Positions 10,856 through 20,763 of a DNA stretch of 64,000 nt are shown here, one piece after another (the stretch's first letter is position 1; every line of letters starts with the position of its first letter). Source of the DNA: JAMLHN01 sp035708745 (lineage in GTDB: Bacteria > Chloroflexota > Chloroflexia > Thermomicrobiales > UBA6265); NCBI GenBank assembly GCA_035708745.1, contig DASTFJ010000250.1, positions 62,001 through 126,000 of the forward strand, in the 5' to 3' direction. The notes under the pieces were generated by a model. That model saw nothing but the letters and a program-made list of their open reading frames with translations, was not told the origin of the DNA and searched no databases. A program made the translations under genes and the position numbers.

Positions 10856-10886
10856 AAGGTAGCAGGCATCGAGCGCTGGTTGTCAA
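10856..10886 (-). promoter_or_regulatory. Possible topA promoter
   Basis: On the minus strand a consensus -35 TTGACA (10881-10886) is followed after 19 nt by TACCTT (10856-10861). The spacer is longer than optimal. It overlaps the dprA stop and lies about 90 nt before topA. topA may also be read from the dprA promoter. Confidence 0.35.
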
Positions 10887-12019
10887 GGAGTCCGGCGAGA
10901 CCGTGCTCTGGGTCGCATCGAGGTCGCCACGAAATGTTGTGCTCCCGCATTGGCCACCAGCCCCTTCAACTCCAACATCGTCATCAACGCTGACGCAGCC
11001 GAGATCGTGAGCCCGGCACTATACGCCAGTTCGTCGATATGTTGCGGCTCAGCCGTCACCAATGCATAGATCGACCGTTCTTCATCGGACATCGGAAACG
11101 CCATTTGCTCGGGTTCTTCGGCAACGGCCGGGGTCAACCTGAGATCCTCCAGCAGCTCGGCCGCCGTGGTCAGCGGCGTCGCCCCCTGCCGCAGGAGCCG
11201 GTTCGCTCCCTCGCTCGCCGGGGACAAGATGCTTCCAGGTACGGCGTAGACATCTCTCCCCTGATCGGCCGCGAAGCCGACCGTGATCAATGCTCCACTC
11301 CGGGCCGGCGCCTCGACCACCACGGTCGCCAGTGACAAGCCGGAGATGATGCGATTCCGTGCGGGGAAGTTCGGCGCATCTGGCTTGGCGCCGGGCGGAT
11401 AGTCGGACACGAGCGCCCCAGACTCTACGATCCGGCCGGCCAGCTGCCGATGCTCCGGAGGATAGATGACATCGACGCCACTCGCCAATACGGCGAGGGT
11501 GCGGCCACCGGCGTCGATTGCGGCGCGGTGCGCGAACCCATCGATTCCCTTTGCCAGACCAGAGACGATCGTCACTCCGGCTGCGGCCAGATCCGACGCG
11601 ATACTGGCGGTCGCTTCCCGTCCATAGGGCGTGGCTCGCCGCGTGCCGACGATCGCGACCGTCGGTTCGTCCTGTGCTGGAAGTGTTCCCCGGTAATAAA
11701 GCACCGGCGGCGGTCCGGGAATCTCCCGCAAAATCCGTGGGTAGGCATCATCGAGCACCGTAGCGATCTCGATGCCACTTCGAGCGATCTCCGCGGTCAC
11801 CGAACTGGGATCGATCTGCTTCCTGGCAATGAGCACCGCTCGGCACGACCGCTCGTCCAGCACCTGGCGCAGTCGAGCTTCGGGGGCATTCCAGGCGGCT
11901 GCCAGCGATCCGAAGTGGTCGCGCAGCCGCCCGAGCCGAACCGGCCCAATGTGCGTTACCTGTGAGAGCGCGACCAGCGCATCGCGATCCGCGATGGCGT
12001 CTGGCGATTCGACGATCAT
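10883..12019 (-). CDS. dprA: DNA-processing protein DprA/Smf
   Basis: 378 aa. Binds incoming single-stranded DNA and loads RecA during natural transformation. N-terminal helix-hairpin-helix-like region (HIGPVRLGRLRDHFGS), then the Rossmann-fold DprA core with GTRRATPYG and SGLAKGIDGFAHRAAI, PPEHRQLAGRIVESGALVS, and the ARNRIISGLSLATVVVEA-type segment. A C-terminal winged-helix (DprA_WH) spans about residues 300-365. Length is normal. Its position upstream of topA matches many genomes. A candidate promoter with TATAGT lies just upstream. Confidence 0.95.
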   Translation of the reverse strand: MIVESPDAIADRDALVALSQVTHIGPVRLGRLRDHFGSLAAAWNAPEARLRQVLDERSCRAVLIARKQIDPSSVTAEIARSGIEIATVLDDAYPRILREIPGPPPVLYYRGTLPAQDEPTVAIVGTRRATPYGREATASIASDLAAAGVTIVSGLAKGIDGFAHRAAIDAGGRTLAVLASGVDVIYPPEHRQLAGRIVESGALVSDYPPGAKPDAPNFPARNRIISGLSLATVVVEAPARSGALITVGFAADQGRDVYAVPGSILSPASEGANRLLRQGATPLTTAAELLEDLRLTPAVAEEPEQMAFPMSDEERSIYALVTAEPQHIDELAYSAGLTISAASALMTMLELKGLVANAGAQHFVATSMRPRARSRRTP

Positions 12020-12051
12020 CGTTGCCCAACCGATCCGAAATCTCGCGCGAC

Positions 12052-12080
12052 ACTATAGCGAACGTACGGCCACCAGAAAA
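12052..12080 (-). promoter_or_regulatory. Candidate dprA promoter
   Basis: A near-consensus -10 TATAGT (minus strand, 12052-12057) lies 33 nt before the dprA ATG. The -35 position is weak (TTTTCT with a 17-nt spacer). It is in the 351-nt divergent gap (12020-12370) between dprA and the M50 protease. That gap contains this site, the plus-strand site at 12172-12202, and no convincing gene. Confidence 0.45.
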
Positions 12081-12171
12081 GGGGTGCCAGCATACTACGT
12101 TCGGAGCGAATCTCGATGCGCATGAGGGCGTACGATCTGGTATGATCGGCCCCGAGGTCGAATGCCTGCTT

Positions 12172-12202
12172 TTGATGTTCAAGCGGCTCGCGTCGTTATA
12201 CT
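12172..12202 (+). promoter_or_regulatory. Candidate promoter for the M50/CBS protease
   Basis: TTGATG (12172-12177) and TATACT (12197-12202) are separated by 19 nt. The -10 is good and the spacing suboptimal. Transcription would start near 12209, giving a leader of about 160 nt before the ATG at 12371. No riboswitch-like structure was recognised in that leader. Confidence 0.4.
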
Positions 12203-12370
12203 GACGCGTAACGTGACGTCCCGAAACCCGCATCGGACGAGCAGGACCTGGCGACCCTGAGCGAAAGAACCGGCAACGTTTCCCGAACGTTCCCGAAGCG
12301 GACCGGCAATGCGTCGGGTCGTTCGTTCGAATCCATCCCGCAGACACGGGTTCGGGGGTCCAGGCCGGGT

Positions 12371-13528
12371 ATGAAATCGCTCACCATTGGGCGTATCCAG
12401 GGAATCGATATCAAGCTCCATCCGAGCTTTTTGCTCATTGCGCTCTGGGTGGTCTACCACTGGGGATTCCGCCAAAACTACGGCATTGCCGGCACGGTCT
12501 ACGGGCTCGTCCTCGTACTTGCGATCTTCTGTCTGGTGCTTCTGCATGAGCTCGGGCACAGCATGATGGCGCATGAGTACGGTCTGCGCGTGCGCGACAT
12601 TACTCTGGTTCCCTTCGGTGGTATTGCCCGAATCGAACAGATGCCCGCGCGCCCGCGCGCCGAGGCGATGATCTCGGTCGCCGGTCCGCTCGTGAATCTC
12701 GCAATCGCGTTGTTGCTGTTGCCCTTGCTCCTGATGGTCGGTCTCGCCAGCGGAAACAGCTCGCTGCAGGACTTTGCGCAATTCGGGCTTGGCGATGTGT
12801 CGCTCACCGGCTTCCTCTTCTACCTTTTTCTCGCCAATCTCACCCTTGCCATCTTCAATCTCTTGCCGGCTTTTCCAATGGACGGCGGGCGCATCCTGCG
12901 GGCCGGGGTGACGCCGTTCATCGGCCGCCAGGGCGCAACGACGGTGGCGGTCGCAATCGGCGTCACGCTCGGCGTATTGATCGGGATCATGGGACTCGTC
13001 TCAGGCCAATACCTCATCGTGCTTGTGATGGCCTTCGTTATTCTGGCGGCCTTCGCGGAGGGCCGCGCTGTGCGGCTCGAGGAATCGATGCGGCGCCTAC
13101 GGGTCGGCCAATTTGCCGTCTGGGACCGCGGCGGGGTTTCGCCCGACGATCCGATCGCGATGGCGCTGCGCCAGGGAGCGCGTGATCTGGCCGTGACCGA
13201 CAACGGCCAACTTGTCGGAATGGTCTGGCGACAGCAACTGATTGATGCCATGAGTCATGGCGGTCTGCAACGCAAGATTTCCGAGATCATGGATCGCCGC
13301 TATGTCACGATCAGCAGCGACACATCGGTGCATGAGACGCAGCGAATCATGAACGATTCGAGTCAGTGGACGATCCCCGTGGCCGACGACGGAACCTATC
13401 GCGGTCTCTTTACCGCCGACCGGCTTGTGCATGTCCAGCGCCACTTGACGTCGAAAACACCGGAGCGGCGGCATTTCTCCCAGATCTCGGGCGCGATCGG
13501 CCAAACATTCCGTGGCCGGGTGCGCTAA
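12371..13528 (+). CDS. Site-2 protease family protein (M50) with CBS domains
   Basis: 385 aa polytopic membrane metalloprotease. Zinc motif HELGH at residues 59-63 inside a TM segment, and the second ligand motif in NLLPAFPMDGGRILRA (about 165-180). Several hydrophobic segments fill residues 15-225. The C-terminal cytoplasmic part holds two CBS repeats (about 235-290 and 295-355, including ISEIMDRRYVTISSD and WTIPVADDGTYRGLFT), expected to bind adenine nucleotides and gate activity. This SpoIVFB-like/CBS architecture is common in Chloroflexota and Actinobacteria. It is the first plus-strand gene after the divergent dprA promoter region. The substrate is unknown. Confidence 0.92.
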   Translation: MKSLTIGRIQGIDIKLHPSFLLIALWVVYHWGFRQNYGIAGTVYGLVLVLAIFCLVLLHELGHSMMAHEYGLRVRDITLVPFGGIARIEQMPARPRAEAMISVAGPLVNLAIALLLLPLLLMVGLASGNSSLQDFAQFGLGDVSLTGFLFYLFLANLTLAIFNLLPAFPMDGGRILRAGVTPFIGRQGATTVAVAIGVTLGVLIGIMGLVSGQYLIVLVMAFVILAAFAEGRAVRLEESMRRLRVGQFAVWDRGGVSPDDPIAMALRQGARDLAVTDNGQLVGMVWRQQLIDAMSHGGLQRKISEIMDRRYVTISSDTSVHETQRIMNDSSQWTIPVADDGTYRGLFTADRLVHVQRHLTSKTPERRHFSQISGAIGQTFRGRVR

Positions 13529-13564
13529 ACTTACATAAGCTGCTTCACGCATGAAGCGCTCAGA

Positions 13565-13600
13565 CGGTCGGTTGACCGATCCCTCATTTCGCCGTACGAT
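13565..13600 (+). promoter_or_regulatory. rrf2-iscS promoter with overlapping inverted repeat
   Basis: TTGACC (13572-13577), a 17-nt spacer and TACGAT (13595-13600) form a good sigma-70-type promoter, with the start expected about 35 nt before the regulator ATG. The -35 is overlapped by CGGTC-GGTT-GACCG (13565-13578), a perfect 5-bp inverted repeat. This is a plausible operator for autorepression by the Rrf2 protein. Confidence 0.6.
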
Positions 13601-13641
13601 CTCCATGCCCCACCTGGACCCACGGCGACAGGAACTCGACT

Positions 13642-14100
13642 ATGAAAGTATCGACCCGAGGCGAATATGGCGTACGCGCAATGGTTGCACTGGCCAAGCA
13701 CTATGGCGAGGGGCCGGCTTCGATCTCGACGCTGTCGATGGAATCGTCGGTTCCTTATTCATACCTCGAGCAGCTCATCTCGCCATTGAAGAAATCGGGG
13801 CTCGTCACCAGCCGGCGCGGCGCAGCTGGGGGGTACCAGCTTTCCCGGGCGCCAGAGCACATCGGCGTGGGTGAGATCTATCGCGCGATGGAAGGGCCGA
13901 TCGCGCCGATGGAATGCGTCTCCGAGGATCTATCCGAGCAAACCTGCCCACTGATTCCGAATTGCGAAACCCGGCCGGTCTGGGTCGAAGTCCGCAATTC
14001 GATCGCGTCGACGCTCGACTCGATGACGCTGGCCGATCTCCTACGCAAGGGCGGCGTGGGTGATGTCCCGGCTCCCGATCTGACCAGCGTCGCCGGCTAG
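13642..14100 (+). CDS. Rrf2/IscR-family transcriptional regulator
   Basis: 152 aa. N-terminal winged helix-turn-helix (MKVSTRGEYGVRAMVALA, then the PYSYLEQLISPLKKSGLV recognition region and the RGAAGGYQL wing). Three cysteines C92, C102 and C108 sit in the position used by IscR-type proteins to bind a [2Fe-2S] cluster, so it probably senses Fe-S or redox status. It lies 24 nt upstream of a cysteine desulfurase gene, the classic iscR-iscS pairing, and an inverted repeat overlaps its promoter. The rest of the isc operon (iscU, iscA, hscBA) is absent here. A GGCGACAGGAACTCGACT-type leader gives an AGGA ribosome-binding site. Confidence 0.93.
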   Translation: MKVSTRGEYGVRAMVALAKHYGEGPASISTLSMESSVPYSYLEQLISPLKKSGLVTSRRGAAGGYQLSRAPEHIGVGEIYRAMEGPIAPMECVSEDLSEQTCPLIPNCETRPVWVEVRNSIASTLDSMTLADLLRKGGVGDVPAPDLTSVAG

Positions 14101-14124
14101 CGGCATACAACCACCGGAATCCCG

Positions 14125-15309
14125 ATGATCCGCCAGATCGAAACCGATTCGATCTACCTCGACCATGCCGCCACCACCCCGGTCGATCCGGAGGTGCTGC
14201 GTGTTATGGCGCCCTGGTTCACAGAGTATTTCGGCAACCCCTCGAGCATTTATCAGCTCGGACAGCAGAGCCGGGCCGGGCTCGATGCAGCTCGCGCCCA
14301 ATGCGCCGCGGTGTTGGGCTGCCATACGAGTGAGATCGTCTTCACCAGCGGCGCCACGGAGAGCAACAATCTGGCGTTGGCCGGCTCGGTCTGGGCGCGG
14401 CGCGAGCGCGCTCCGAACGGACCGGCGCCGCATATCGTCACGACTGCCATCGAGCACCACGCGGTACTGCACAAGGCCGAATGGCTCGAGTCGATCGGTT
14501 TCGCATTGACGGTCGTGCCGGTATCTTCCGATGGAATCGTCGACCCAGCGGAGATCGAGCGGTCAATCCGCTCGGAAACGGCGCTCATCTCGGTCATGTA
14601 TGCCAACAACGAAACCGGCGCGATCCAGCCAATCACCGAAATTGGGGCAATTGCCCGCGCTCACGGCATTCCCTTCCATACCGACGCGGTGCAGGCCGCT
14701 GGGCTCCTGCCATTGAACGTCGATAACCTGGGCGTAGATTTGCTTTCCCTGAGCGCGCACAAATTCTATGGACCGAAGGGCGTGGGGCTGCTCTATGTGC
14801 GCCGAGACACGCCGATCGGCTGGCAACAGCTCGGTGGCGGGCAGGAGAGCGGCCGTCGAGGTGGTACTGAGAATGTGCCGCTCATCGCCGGCCTGGGCGC
14901 CGCGCTAACGCTGGCCGAGCGTGACCGGGACGTCTACGCACGCGATTGCGCTGCATTGCGCGACCAACTCTTCGCCGAGATCGATGAGCGCGTCGACGGC
15001 GTCACGCTCAACGGGCCGGCGCTCGATACCGATCGACTCGCGAACAATTTGAATCTGACGATCGACGGCGTCCAGGGCGAAACGGTGTTGCTCAATCTCG
15101 ATATGACCGGTATCGCGGCATCAGCCGGATCGGCCTGCACCACGGGAAACGTGCAACCGAGTCATGTGCTCAAGGCGATGGGATTCTCCGACGAGCAATG
15201 CCGCACCAGCGTTCGACTCACCGTCGGCCGCTGCAACGACACGGACCAGATCGCGGATGCAGCCGAGAGTCTGGCCGACGCGGTGTTACGAATTCGCCAG
15301 CTCGCCTGA
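14125..15309 (+). CDS. iscS: Cysteine desulfurase (NifS/IscS family)
   Basis: 394 aa PLP enzyme that converts cysteine to alanine and passes a persulfide to Fe-S assembly or tRNA thiolation. Opening YLDHAATTPVDPEVL, PLP-binding HKFYGPKG with K213, and the active-site Cys C338 in ASAGSACTTGNVQPSHVL, followed by RTSVRLTVGRCN near the C-terminus. The long Cys loop places it in group I (IscS/NifS). It is probably co-transcribed with the Rrf2 gene 24 nt upstream. Its last 24 nt overlap tail-to-tail with scpB on the other strand. Confidence 0.94.
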   Translation: MIRQIETDSIYLDHAATTPVDPEVLRVMAPWFTEYFGNPSSIYQLGQQSRAGLDAARAQCAAVLGCHTSEIVFTSGATESNNLALAGSVWARRERAPNGPAPHIVTTAIEHHAVLHKAEWLESIGFALTVVPVSSDGIVDPAEIERSIRSETALISVMYANNETGAIQPITEIGAIARAHGIPFHTDAVQAAGLLPLNVDNLGVDLLSLSAHKFYGPKGVGLLYVRRDTPIGWQQLGGGQESGRRGGTENVPLIAGLGAALTLAERDRDVYARDCAALRDQLFAEIDERVDGVTLNGPALDTDRLANNLNLTIDGVQGETVLLNLDMTGIAASAGSACTTGNVQPSHVLKAMGFSDEQCRTSVRLTVGRCNDTDQIADAAESLADAVLRIRQLA

Positions 15310-15966
15310 ATCGTCCGCGGCGACGAGCACCGACGCCCCGATCAGCTCGAACTTCGGTTCGGCTTGTTCTGCTTCATCGATCTTGGCTTGCAGCACATCG
15401 CCCAGGGCCACACCATCGCTCGTACCGAGCGGTGGTAGCTCGTCCAGCGACGAGAGACCGAAATGCTGCAGGAAGGCGGGACTCGTCACGTATTGATACG
15501 GCTGCCCGGGGGTATCGGCCCTACCCCCAGTTTCGATGAGACCGCGTGACAGCAACGTGGACAGCACCCCGCTCGAATCGACGCCCCGAACCGCTTCGAT
15601 CGTGCCGCGGGTTACGGGTTGCCGATAGGCAACGATTGCCACCGTCTCCAGCGCAGCGCTGGAAAGGCGCGCTTCTCGTTCCAGTCCCAGGAAACGCCGG
15701 ATTTGACCGGCAAATCGCGGTGCGGTCGCAAGCTGCACCTGATCGCGATGCCGCTGCACCACCCAACCGCGATCCTCGATCGCGATCAGCCGGTCCACCG
15801 CATCGTCGATCTCGTCGAGACGGGCACCCGAAACCTCCGCCAGATCGCCGATTGCTACCGGGCCCGAGGCAACCAGCAACAGCGCCTCGATCAATGCCGG
15901 CAGCTCGGTTTCGATTTCTCGTGGATCGCGCATCTCGAGCGCAATCACCTGTTCGGTTTCAACCAT
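15286..15966 (-). CDS. scpB: Segregation and condensation protein B
   Basis: 226 aa. Kleisin-associated subunit of the SMC-ScpAB condensin. Two winged-helix domains are recognisable: LIEALLLVASGPVAIGDLAEV at the start and the conserved AALETVAIVAYRQPVTRGTIEAVRG region in the second. Usual length. It lies 177 nt downstream of scpA on the same strand. That gap holds a 13-bp inverted repeat, so expression from scpA may be attenuated or separately controlled. The last eight codons overlap the end of the convergent cysteine desulfurase gene. Confidence 0.93.
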   Translation of the reverse strand: MVETEQVIALEMRDPREIETELPALIEALLLVASGPVAIGDLAEVSGARLDEIDDAVDRLIAIEDRGWVVQRHRDQVQLATAPRFAGQIRRFLGLEREARLSSAALETVAIVAYRQPVTRGTIEAVRGVDSSGVLSTLLSRGLIETGGRADTPGQPYQYVTSPAFLQHFGLSSLDELPPLGTSDGVALGDVLQAKIDEAEQAEPKFELIGASVLVAADDSGELANS

Positions 15967-16052
15967 CTGTTCGTATCCACTCCAGCCAGTGGGCGAGTAC
16001 CCAGTCGCTCGATCGTGCTCGAGGTCCTCGTCAATCTGTCAACAGAGATCAA

Positions 16053-16104
16053 GTGTCCAGAGTCCAGAGCCACGCTTAGGAGTCAGCTACCGGACTCTGG
16101 ACAC
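16053..16104. repeat. 13-bp perfect inverted repeat between scpA and scpB
   Basis: GTGTCCAGAGTCC (16053-16065) and GGACTCTGGACAC (16092-16104) are exact reverse complements separated by 26 nt. A short tandem repeat (GTCCAGA twice) lies in the left arm. It could form an mRNA stem-loop, a terminator-like structure without a T-tract, or a protein-binding site. No coding capacity is evident in this gap. Confidence 0.7.
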
Positions 16105-16143
16105 CCGACCCTGGACCTCAAATTGGCCCTTGCAAACACTCCC

Positions 16144-16920
16144 CTAGAACTCCTCGATGTTTTCGAAGAACGGCGTCGGGTCGTCTCCGAGTCGCCGAAC
16201 CGTAATCGGTCCAAATGGCTCGTCCTGCTCAGCATCGGCTGCGCCCCGCCGGATCATGACGAGCAATCCGAGAAAAAGCGCACGCCGTTCCGACGCATCC
16301 GAGCAGGACTGCGCGGCGATACGCTCGAATGAGTGCATCCCTCCGCTCAGGGCGTCGCTCAACCGGCCGATCATCTCCCGCAGGCTTACCGCCGGTTTGA
16401 CCAGCACCATCTGGCGGACCGGCTCGACCACCACCAGCTTACGCTGCAATGCGCGTGCCAGCCACGACGCCTCGTGCCGGCCGAGCGGCAGCTCCTTCGG
16501 TTTGTCTGGCAGCTCGATCGCATCGGTGCTGGGAGAAAACGCCACCAACCCAAGCTTATCGATCTGCGCGAACTGTTTCGCTGCTTCCTTGATCGCCTTG
16601 TATTCGAGCAGCTGCACCACCAGGCCCTCTTCGTCGATGTCCTCGACTGGCGCCGGCGGGCGAGGAATCAGCGAGCGCGCTTTGATCGCCACCAACCGGC
16701 TGCCAACCGCCGTGAATTCCGCAACGGTTTCCGGCGCCGATCCATCGAGCTCGCGCGCCGCCTGCAGGAACTGTCCGCTTACCAGTGCCAGCGAAACCTC
16801 GGAGATCGGGAGCTGTTGTTTTTCGATCAGACGCAGGAGAACATCGAGCGGCCCTTCGAAGGTCGGAAGGTGCAGCTGCCAGGTAAAGGCGGTGTCGTGG
16901 TCGAAGGTGATCGCGCTCAT
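16144..16920 (-). CDS. scpA: Segregation and condensation protein A (kleisin)
   Basis: 258 aa. Kleisin bridging the SMC heads of the bacterial condensin. The N-terminal signature FEGPLDVLLRLIEKQQLPISEV is unmistakable, with the helical middle region and the C-terminal winged helix (about residues 180-258, ERRALFLGLLVMIRRG). It starts 36 nt after the HD-domain gene and precedes scpB. Length is typical. The smc gene is not in the window. Confidence 0.93.
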   Translation of the reverse strand: MSAITFDHDTAFTWQLHLPTFEGPLDVLLRLIEKQQLPISEVSLALVSGQFLQAARELDGSAPETVAEFTAVGSRLVAIKARSLIPRPPAPVEDIDEEGLVVQLLEYKAIKEAAKQFAQIDKLGLVAFSPSTDAIELPDKPKELPLGRHEASWLARALQRKLVVVEPVRQMVLVKPAVSLREMIGRLSDALSGGMHSFERIAAQSCSDASERRALFLGLLVMIRRGAADAEQDEPFGPITVRRLGDDPTPFFENIEEF

Positions 16921-16956
16921 GCGGGGACGATTGTACGCAGCGGAGGGGCCGTTGGG

Positions 16957-17490
16957 CTACGACGCAAAGTCGGCGCCCTGCAAGCGCGCGAGATCGGCGT
17001 CATCCAGATCGCTCTCCGCCTCGTGATGTCGGATCAGCCAGCACGTCCGCTCACTACAACCCAATTCCCGGGCGGTCTGGGCGCCGATCTCTGAATGCCG
17101 CATCGTTAACGCGAGACCTTTGAAATGGCCGTTTGGATATCCTGCGGCGATCCTCTGCAACACCCCTGGACAACATCGCTTCAACAGCACCTTCCCAACC
17201 CGGTCGGGCAACCTGACGCAAGAGCCACGATCGCACTTTCCGATGTCGTGCAGCAAGCCGGCGACAATCACATCCGGATCTGACACTCCTTGGGCAATGA
17301 GGTGGTTGGCGACCCTGCAGAGATGTTGCTGATCGAATGCCGGCATTTGCTCGAACCGGGTGCGCTGCACCGGAGTCAGATAGTGCAGCGACGACCGATC
17401 GACATGCGCTCCGGCCCAACCTGGAACCAGACCACGAAGCCCCTGCAGGAGGCGTTTTCGGGCGAACGCGGCGGTCGATTGATCGCTCAT
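16957..17490 (-). CDS. HD-domain (HDIG-type) phosphohydrolase-like protein
   Basis: 177 aa. Metal-dependent hydrolase fold: H56 in FDQQHLCRVANHL, H81-D82 in VAGLLHDIGKCD, and downstream RHSEIGAQTARELG and RHHEAESD. These match the HDIG subgroup often annotated as acting on nucleotides or as phosphatases; the substrate cannot be named. ATG at 17490 has GGAG 8 nt upstream. A GTG at 17508 overlapping the stop of the preceding M50 gene is the alternative start. It belongs to the minus-strand run oppD2-oppF2-M50-HD-scpA-scpB. Confidence 0.85.
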   Translation of the reverse strand: MSDQSTAAFARKRLLQGLRGLVPGWAGAHVDRSSLHYLTPVQRTRFEQMPAFDQQHLCRVANHLIAQGVSDPDVIVAGLLHDIGKCDRGSCVRLPDRVGKVLLKRCCPGVLQRIAAGYPNGHFKGLALTMRHSEIGAQTARELGCSERTCWLIRHHEAESDLDDADLARLQGADFAS

Positions 17491-17504
17491 GACGATCTCC
17501 GCGT

Positions 17505-18257
17505 TCACAACAGCAACCGCACCAGCAGGTTGCGCACGGGATCGATCATCTCGCTGGTGAGTGACGAACCAATCCGCCCACCCAGGAAGAAGATCAGGAA
17601 CAGGATCAGGAAACCGTAGCGTTCCAGCGGAGCCAGCACCGGGGTCCAGAACCTCGGCAGGATACCGACCATGATCTTATAACCGTCGAGCGGCGGCAGC
17701 GGGATTGCATTGAACGACGCCAGCAGGACATTCACCCAGAAGAACCAATACGCCACATATCCGAAATCACTGGTGTTTGCATTGGTGTTTCGCACGACGA
17801 CTGCCGCAAGCGCCGCCAGTACGACATTGGTCAGCGGGCCGGCCAACGCCACGAGCGCCATGCCCCGGTGCCGCTGGTCTGGCGGCAACACCCGAAGCTG
17901 GCTTGGATTGACCGGAACCGGTTTACCCCATCCGATGAAGTTGTACCCCAATGAAATGAGCACCATGCCCATGAAGCCGAACGGCTCGAAATGGGACACC
18001 GGATTCAGCGTCACTCGCCCCTGCCGCTCGGCCGTGGTATCGCCCAATCGGAGCGCTACCACTGCGTGCATGAGCTCGTGCACAGAGATCGCCACCACAA
18101 AGCACAGCAGCACCGTGACGATCTGTTTGGTTGGCGGCAGCGTGTGATTGTTCAACAGCTGCCCCAGGAGCAGGAGCAGCATGATGATATAGATCCCGGA
18201 ATTCGGACTTCCGCGGCTTACAAAATGCAGCTTATGCCGGTCGGGATCGTGCAGCAC
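17505..18257 (-). CDS. Site-2 protease family protein (M50, short form)
   Basis: About 250 aa polytopic membrane protein. Zinc motif HELMH at residues 60-64 (SVHELMHAVVALRLGD), GWGKPVPVNP, RHRGMALVALAGPLTNVVLA, and a second motif with NAIPLPPLDGYKI. This is the short YwhC/Rip-like M50 clade without PDZ or CBS domains. The start is uncertain: GTG at 18257 lies 3 nt after the preceding ATPase stop, and an internal ATG at 18182 would still leave the hydrophobic first segment. Tight spacing on both sides suggests co-transcription with the orphan OppDF pair and scpAB. Confidence 0.88.
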   Translation of the reverse strand: MLHDPDRHKLHFVSRGSPNSGIYIIMLLLLLGQLLNNHTLPPTKQIVTVLLCFVVAISVHELMHAVVALRLGDTTAERQGRVTLNPVSHFEPFGFMGMVLISLGYNFIGWGKPVPVNPSQLRVLPPDQRHRGMALVALAGPLTNVVLAALAAVVVRNTNANTSDFGYVAYWFFWVNVLLASFNAIPLPPLDGYKIMVGILPRFWTPVLAPLERYGFLILFLIFFLGGRIGSSLTSEMIDPVRNLLVRLLL

Positions 18258-18260
18258 CGG

Positions 18261-19300
18261 CTATGCGCCGGAACCCGGGTAGAGATGGCACGCGACGAAG
18301 TGCTCGTTACCCTGATCGGCCAGGATCGGGTCGATCTGCTTACAGACATCCATCACATACGGGCACCGAGTGTGGAAATGACACCCGCTCGGTGGATTGA
18401 TCGGGCTCGGCACGTCACCGGTCAGGATGATCCGCTCCCGCTTTCGCTCGATGACCGGATCCGGAATCGGAACTGCGGACAGGAGTGCTTTCGTATAGGG
18501 ATGCAACGGATCGTCATACAACGCGTTCCGCCCCGCCAATTCGACGATCTTGCCCAGATACATCACGGCTACGCGGTCGGAGATATGGCGCACGACCGAG
18601 AGGTCGTGGGCGATGAAGAGATACGTCAGACTGAATTCGTTCTGCAGATCTTCCAGCAGGTTAACGATCTGCGCCTGAATCGACACGTCCAACGCGGAGA
18701 CCGGCTCGTCGCAAACGATGAAGTCCGGATTCGCCGCCAGCGCCCGGGCAATGCCGATCCGCTGCCGCTGACCCCCGGAAAACTCATGCGGATAGCGATT
18801 GGCGAAATATGGATTGAGACCGACCGTCTGGAGGAGCTCCTGCACCCGCTGGTTGCGCTGATTTTTCGGCACCAGATTGTGAATTTGCATTGGCTCGGAG
18901 ACGATGCTGCCGACCGTCATACGTGGATTCAGCGACGCATAGGGATCCTGGAAGATCATCTGCAGGTGGCGGCGCATCTTGCGCATCTCGCCACCATTCA
19001 ACTTGGTGAGGTCCTGACCGTTGAAGATCACTTCGCCCGCCGTCGGCTTGTACAGCTGCAAGATCGCGCGGCCGGTGGTCGACTTGCCGCAACCCGACTC
19101 TCCCACCAGTCCGAGGGTCTCGCCTTTCTTGACGGAGAGCGACACGCCATCCACGGCTTGCACCGCGCCGACCTTCTTCTGGAAAATGATTCCTTGGGTC
19201 AGCGGAAAGTGCATGACCAGATTGCGCACGTCGAGCAGCGGTTGCTGTCCATCGACGTTGCCGCTGGCGGCAATCGCAGACGTCTGGTTATCGACCGCCA

Positions 19301-19301
<1 letters not shown>
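18261..19301 (-). CDS. Second OppF/DppF-like ATP-binding protein (orphan pair)
   Basis: 346 aa from the ATG at 19301, which overlaps the upstream stop as ATGA. Walker A GESGCGKSTTGRAIL, signature SGGQRQRIGIARAL, Walker B IVCDEPVSALDVSIQAQ, and the C-terminal HTRCPYVMDVCKQ region. A frame extending 50 codons further upstream is open but overlaps the oppD-like gene and carries no family sequence. No permease or binding-protein gene accompanies this pair, so the ATPases probably serve permeases encoded elsewhere. Confidence 0.93.
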
Positions 19302-20377
<1,076 letters not shown>

Positions 20378-20703
20378 CTTTCGCCCTTTCAACGGGAATC
20401 GAACGTAGTTCTCGTCAGACTAACAGGAGCGTTCCTGCTCCGTTTGGTCATCCGTCACGCACCCAGCGTCGACCGCCGGTCAGCCACCATCGAAGCTGCT
20501 TTGATTCAACAGAACGGACGCGCGGCGAATATAACACGCCCTCGACGAACCAGAAAAGGGTGTTGCGGCATGCTGAAACATTATCTCACAGCCGCGTCAG
20601 CGAGATTCCAGCCACGCATCAATCCGAATATCGTTTCGTCTGCCATGGGCGGTTTACGGAATCCAGCAACGGCTGCCTGCACCGTCGATTGCACGCAGGG
20701 CAA
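20378..20703. other. Intergenic region upstream of the orphan oppDF pair
   Basis: About 325 nt with no supportable gene. On the minus strand a TATATT box occurs near 20527-20532 with a poor -35 match. It may hold the promoter for 20377-15286. The right-hand end borders the terminator of the GIN-domain gene. Nothing else was recognised. Confidence 0.4.
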
Positions 20704-20735
20704 AACACCCACTGGAGTCCAATCCAGTGGGTGTT
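20704..20735 (-). terminator. Intrinsic terminator of the GIN-domain gene
   Basis: AACACCCACTGGA (20704-20716) and TCCAGTGGGTGTT (20723-20735) form a perfect 13-bp stem with a 6-nt loop, 29 nt beyond the stop on the minus strand. The 5' arm ends in four T residues on the minus strand (opposite AAAA at 20702-20705). It is a convincing terminator with a short T-tract. Confidence 0.75.
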
Positions 20736-20763
20736 CCATCGAGAGCCCGTTCGAACGCGACGC

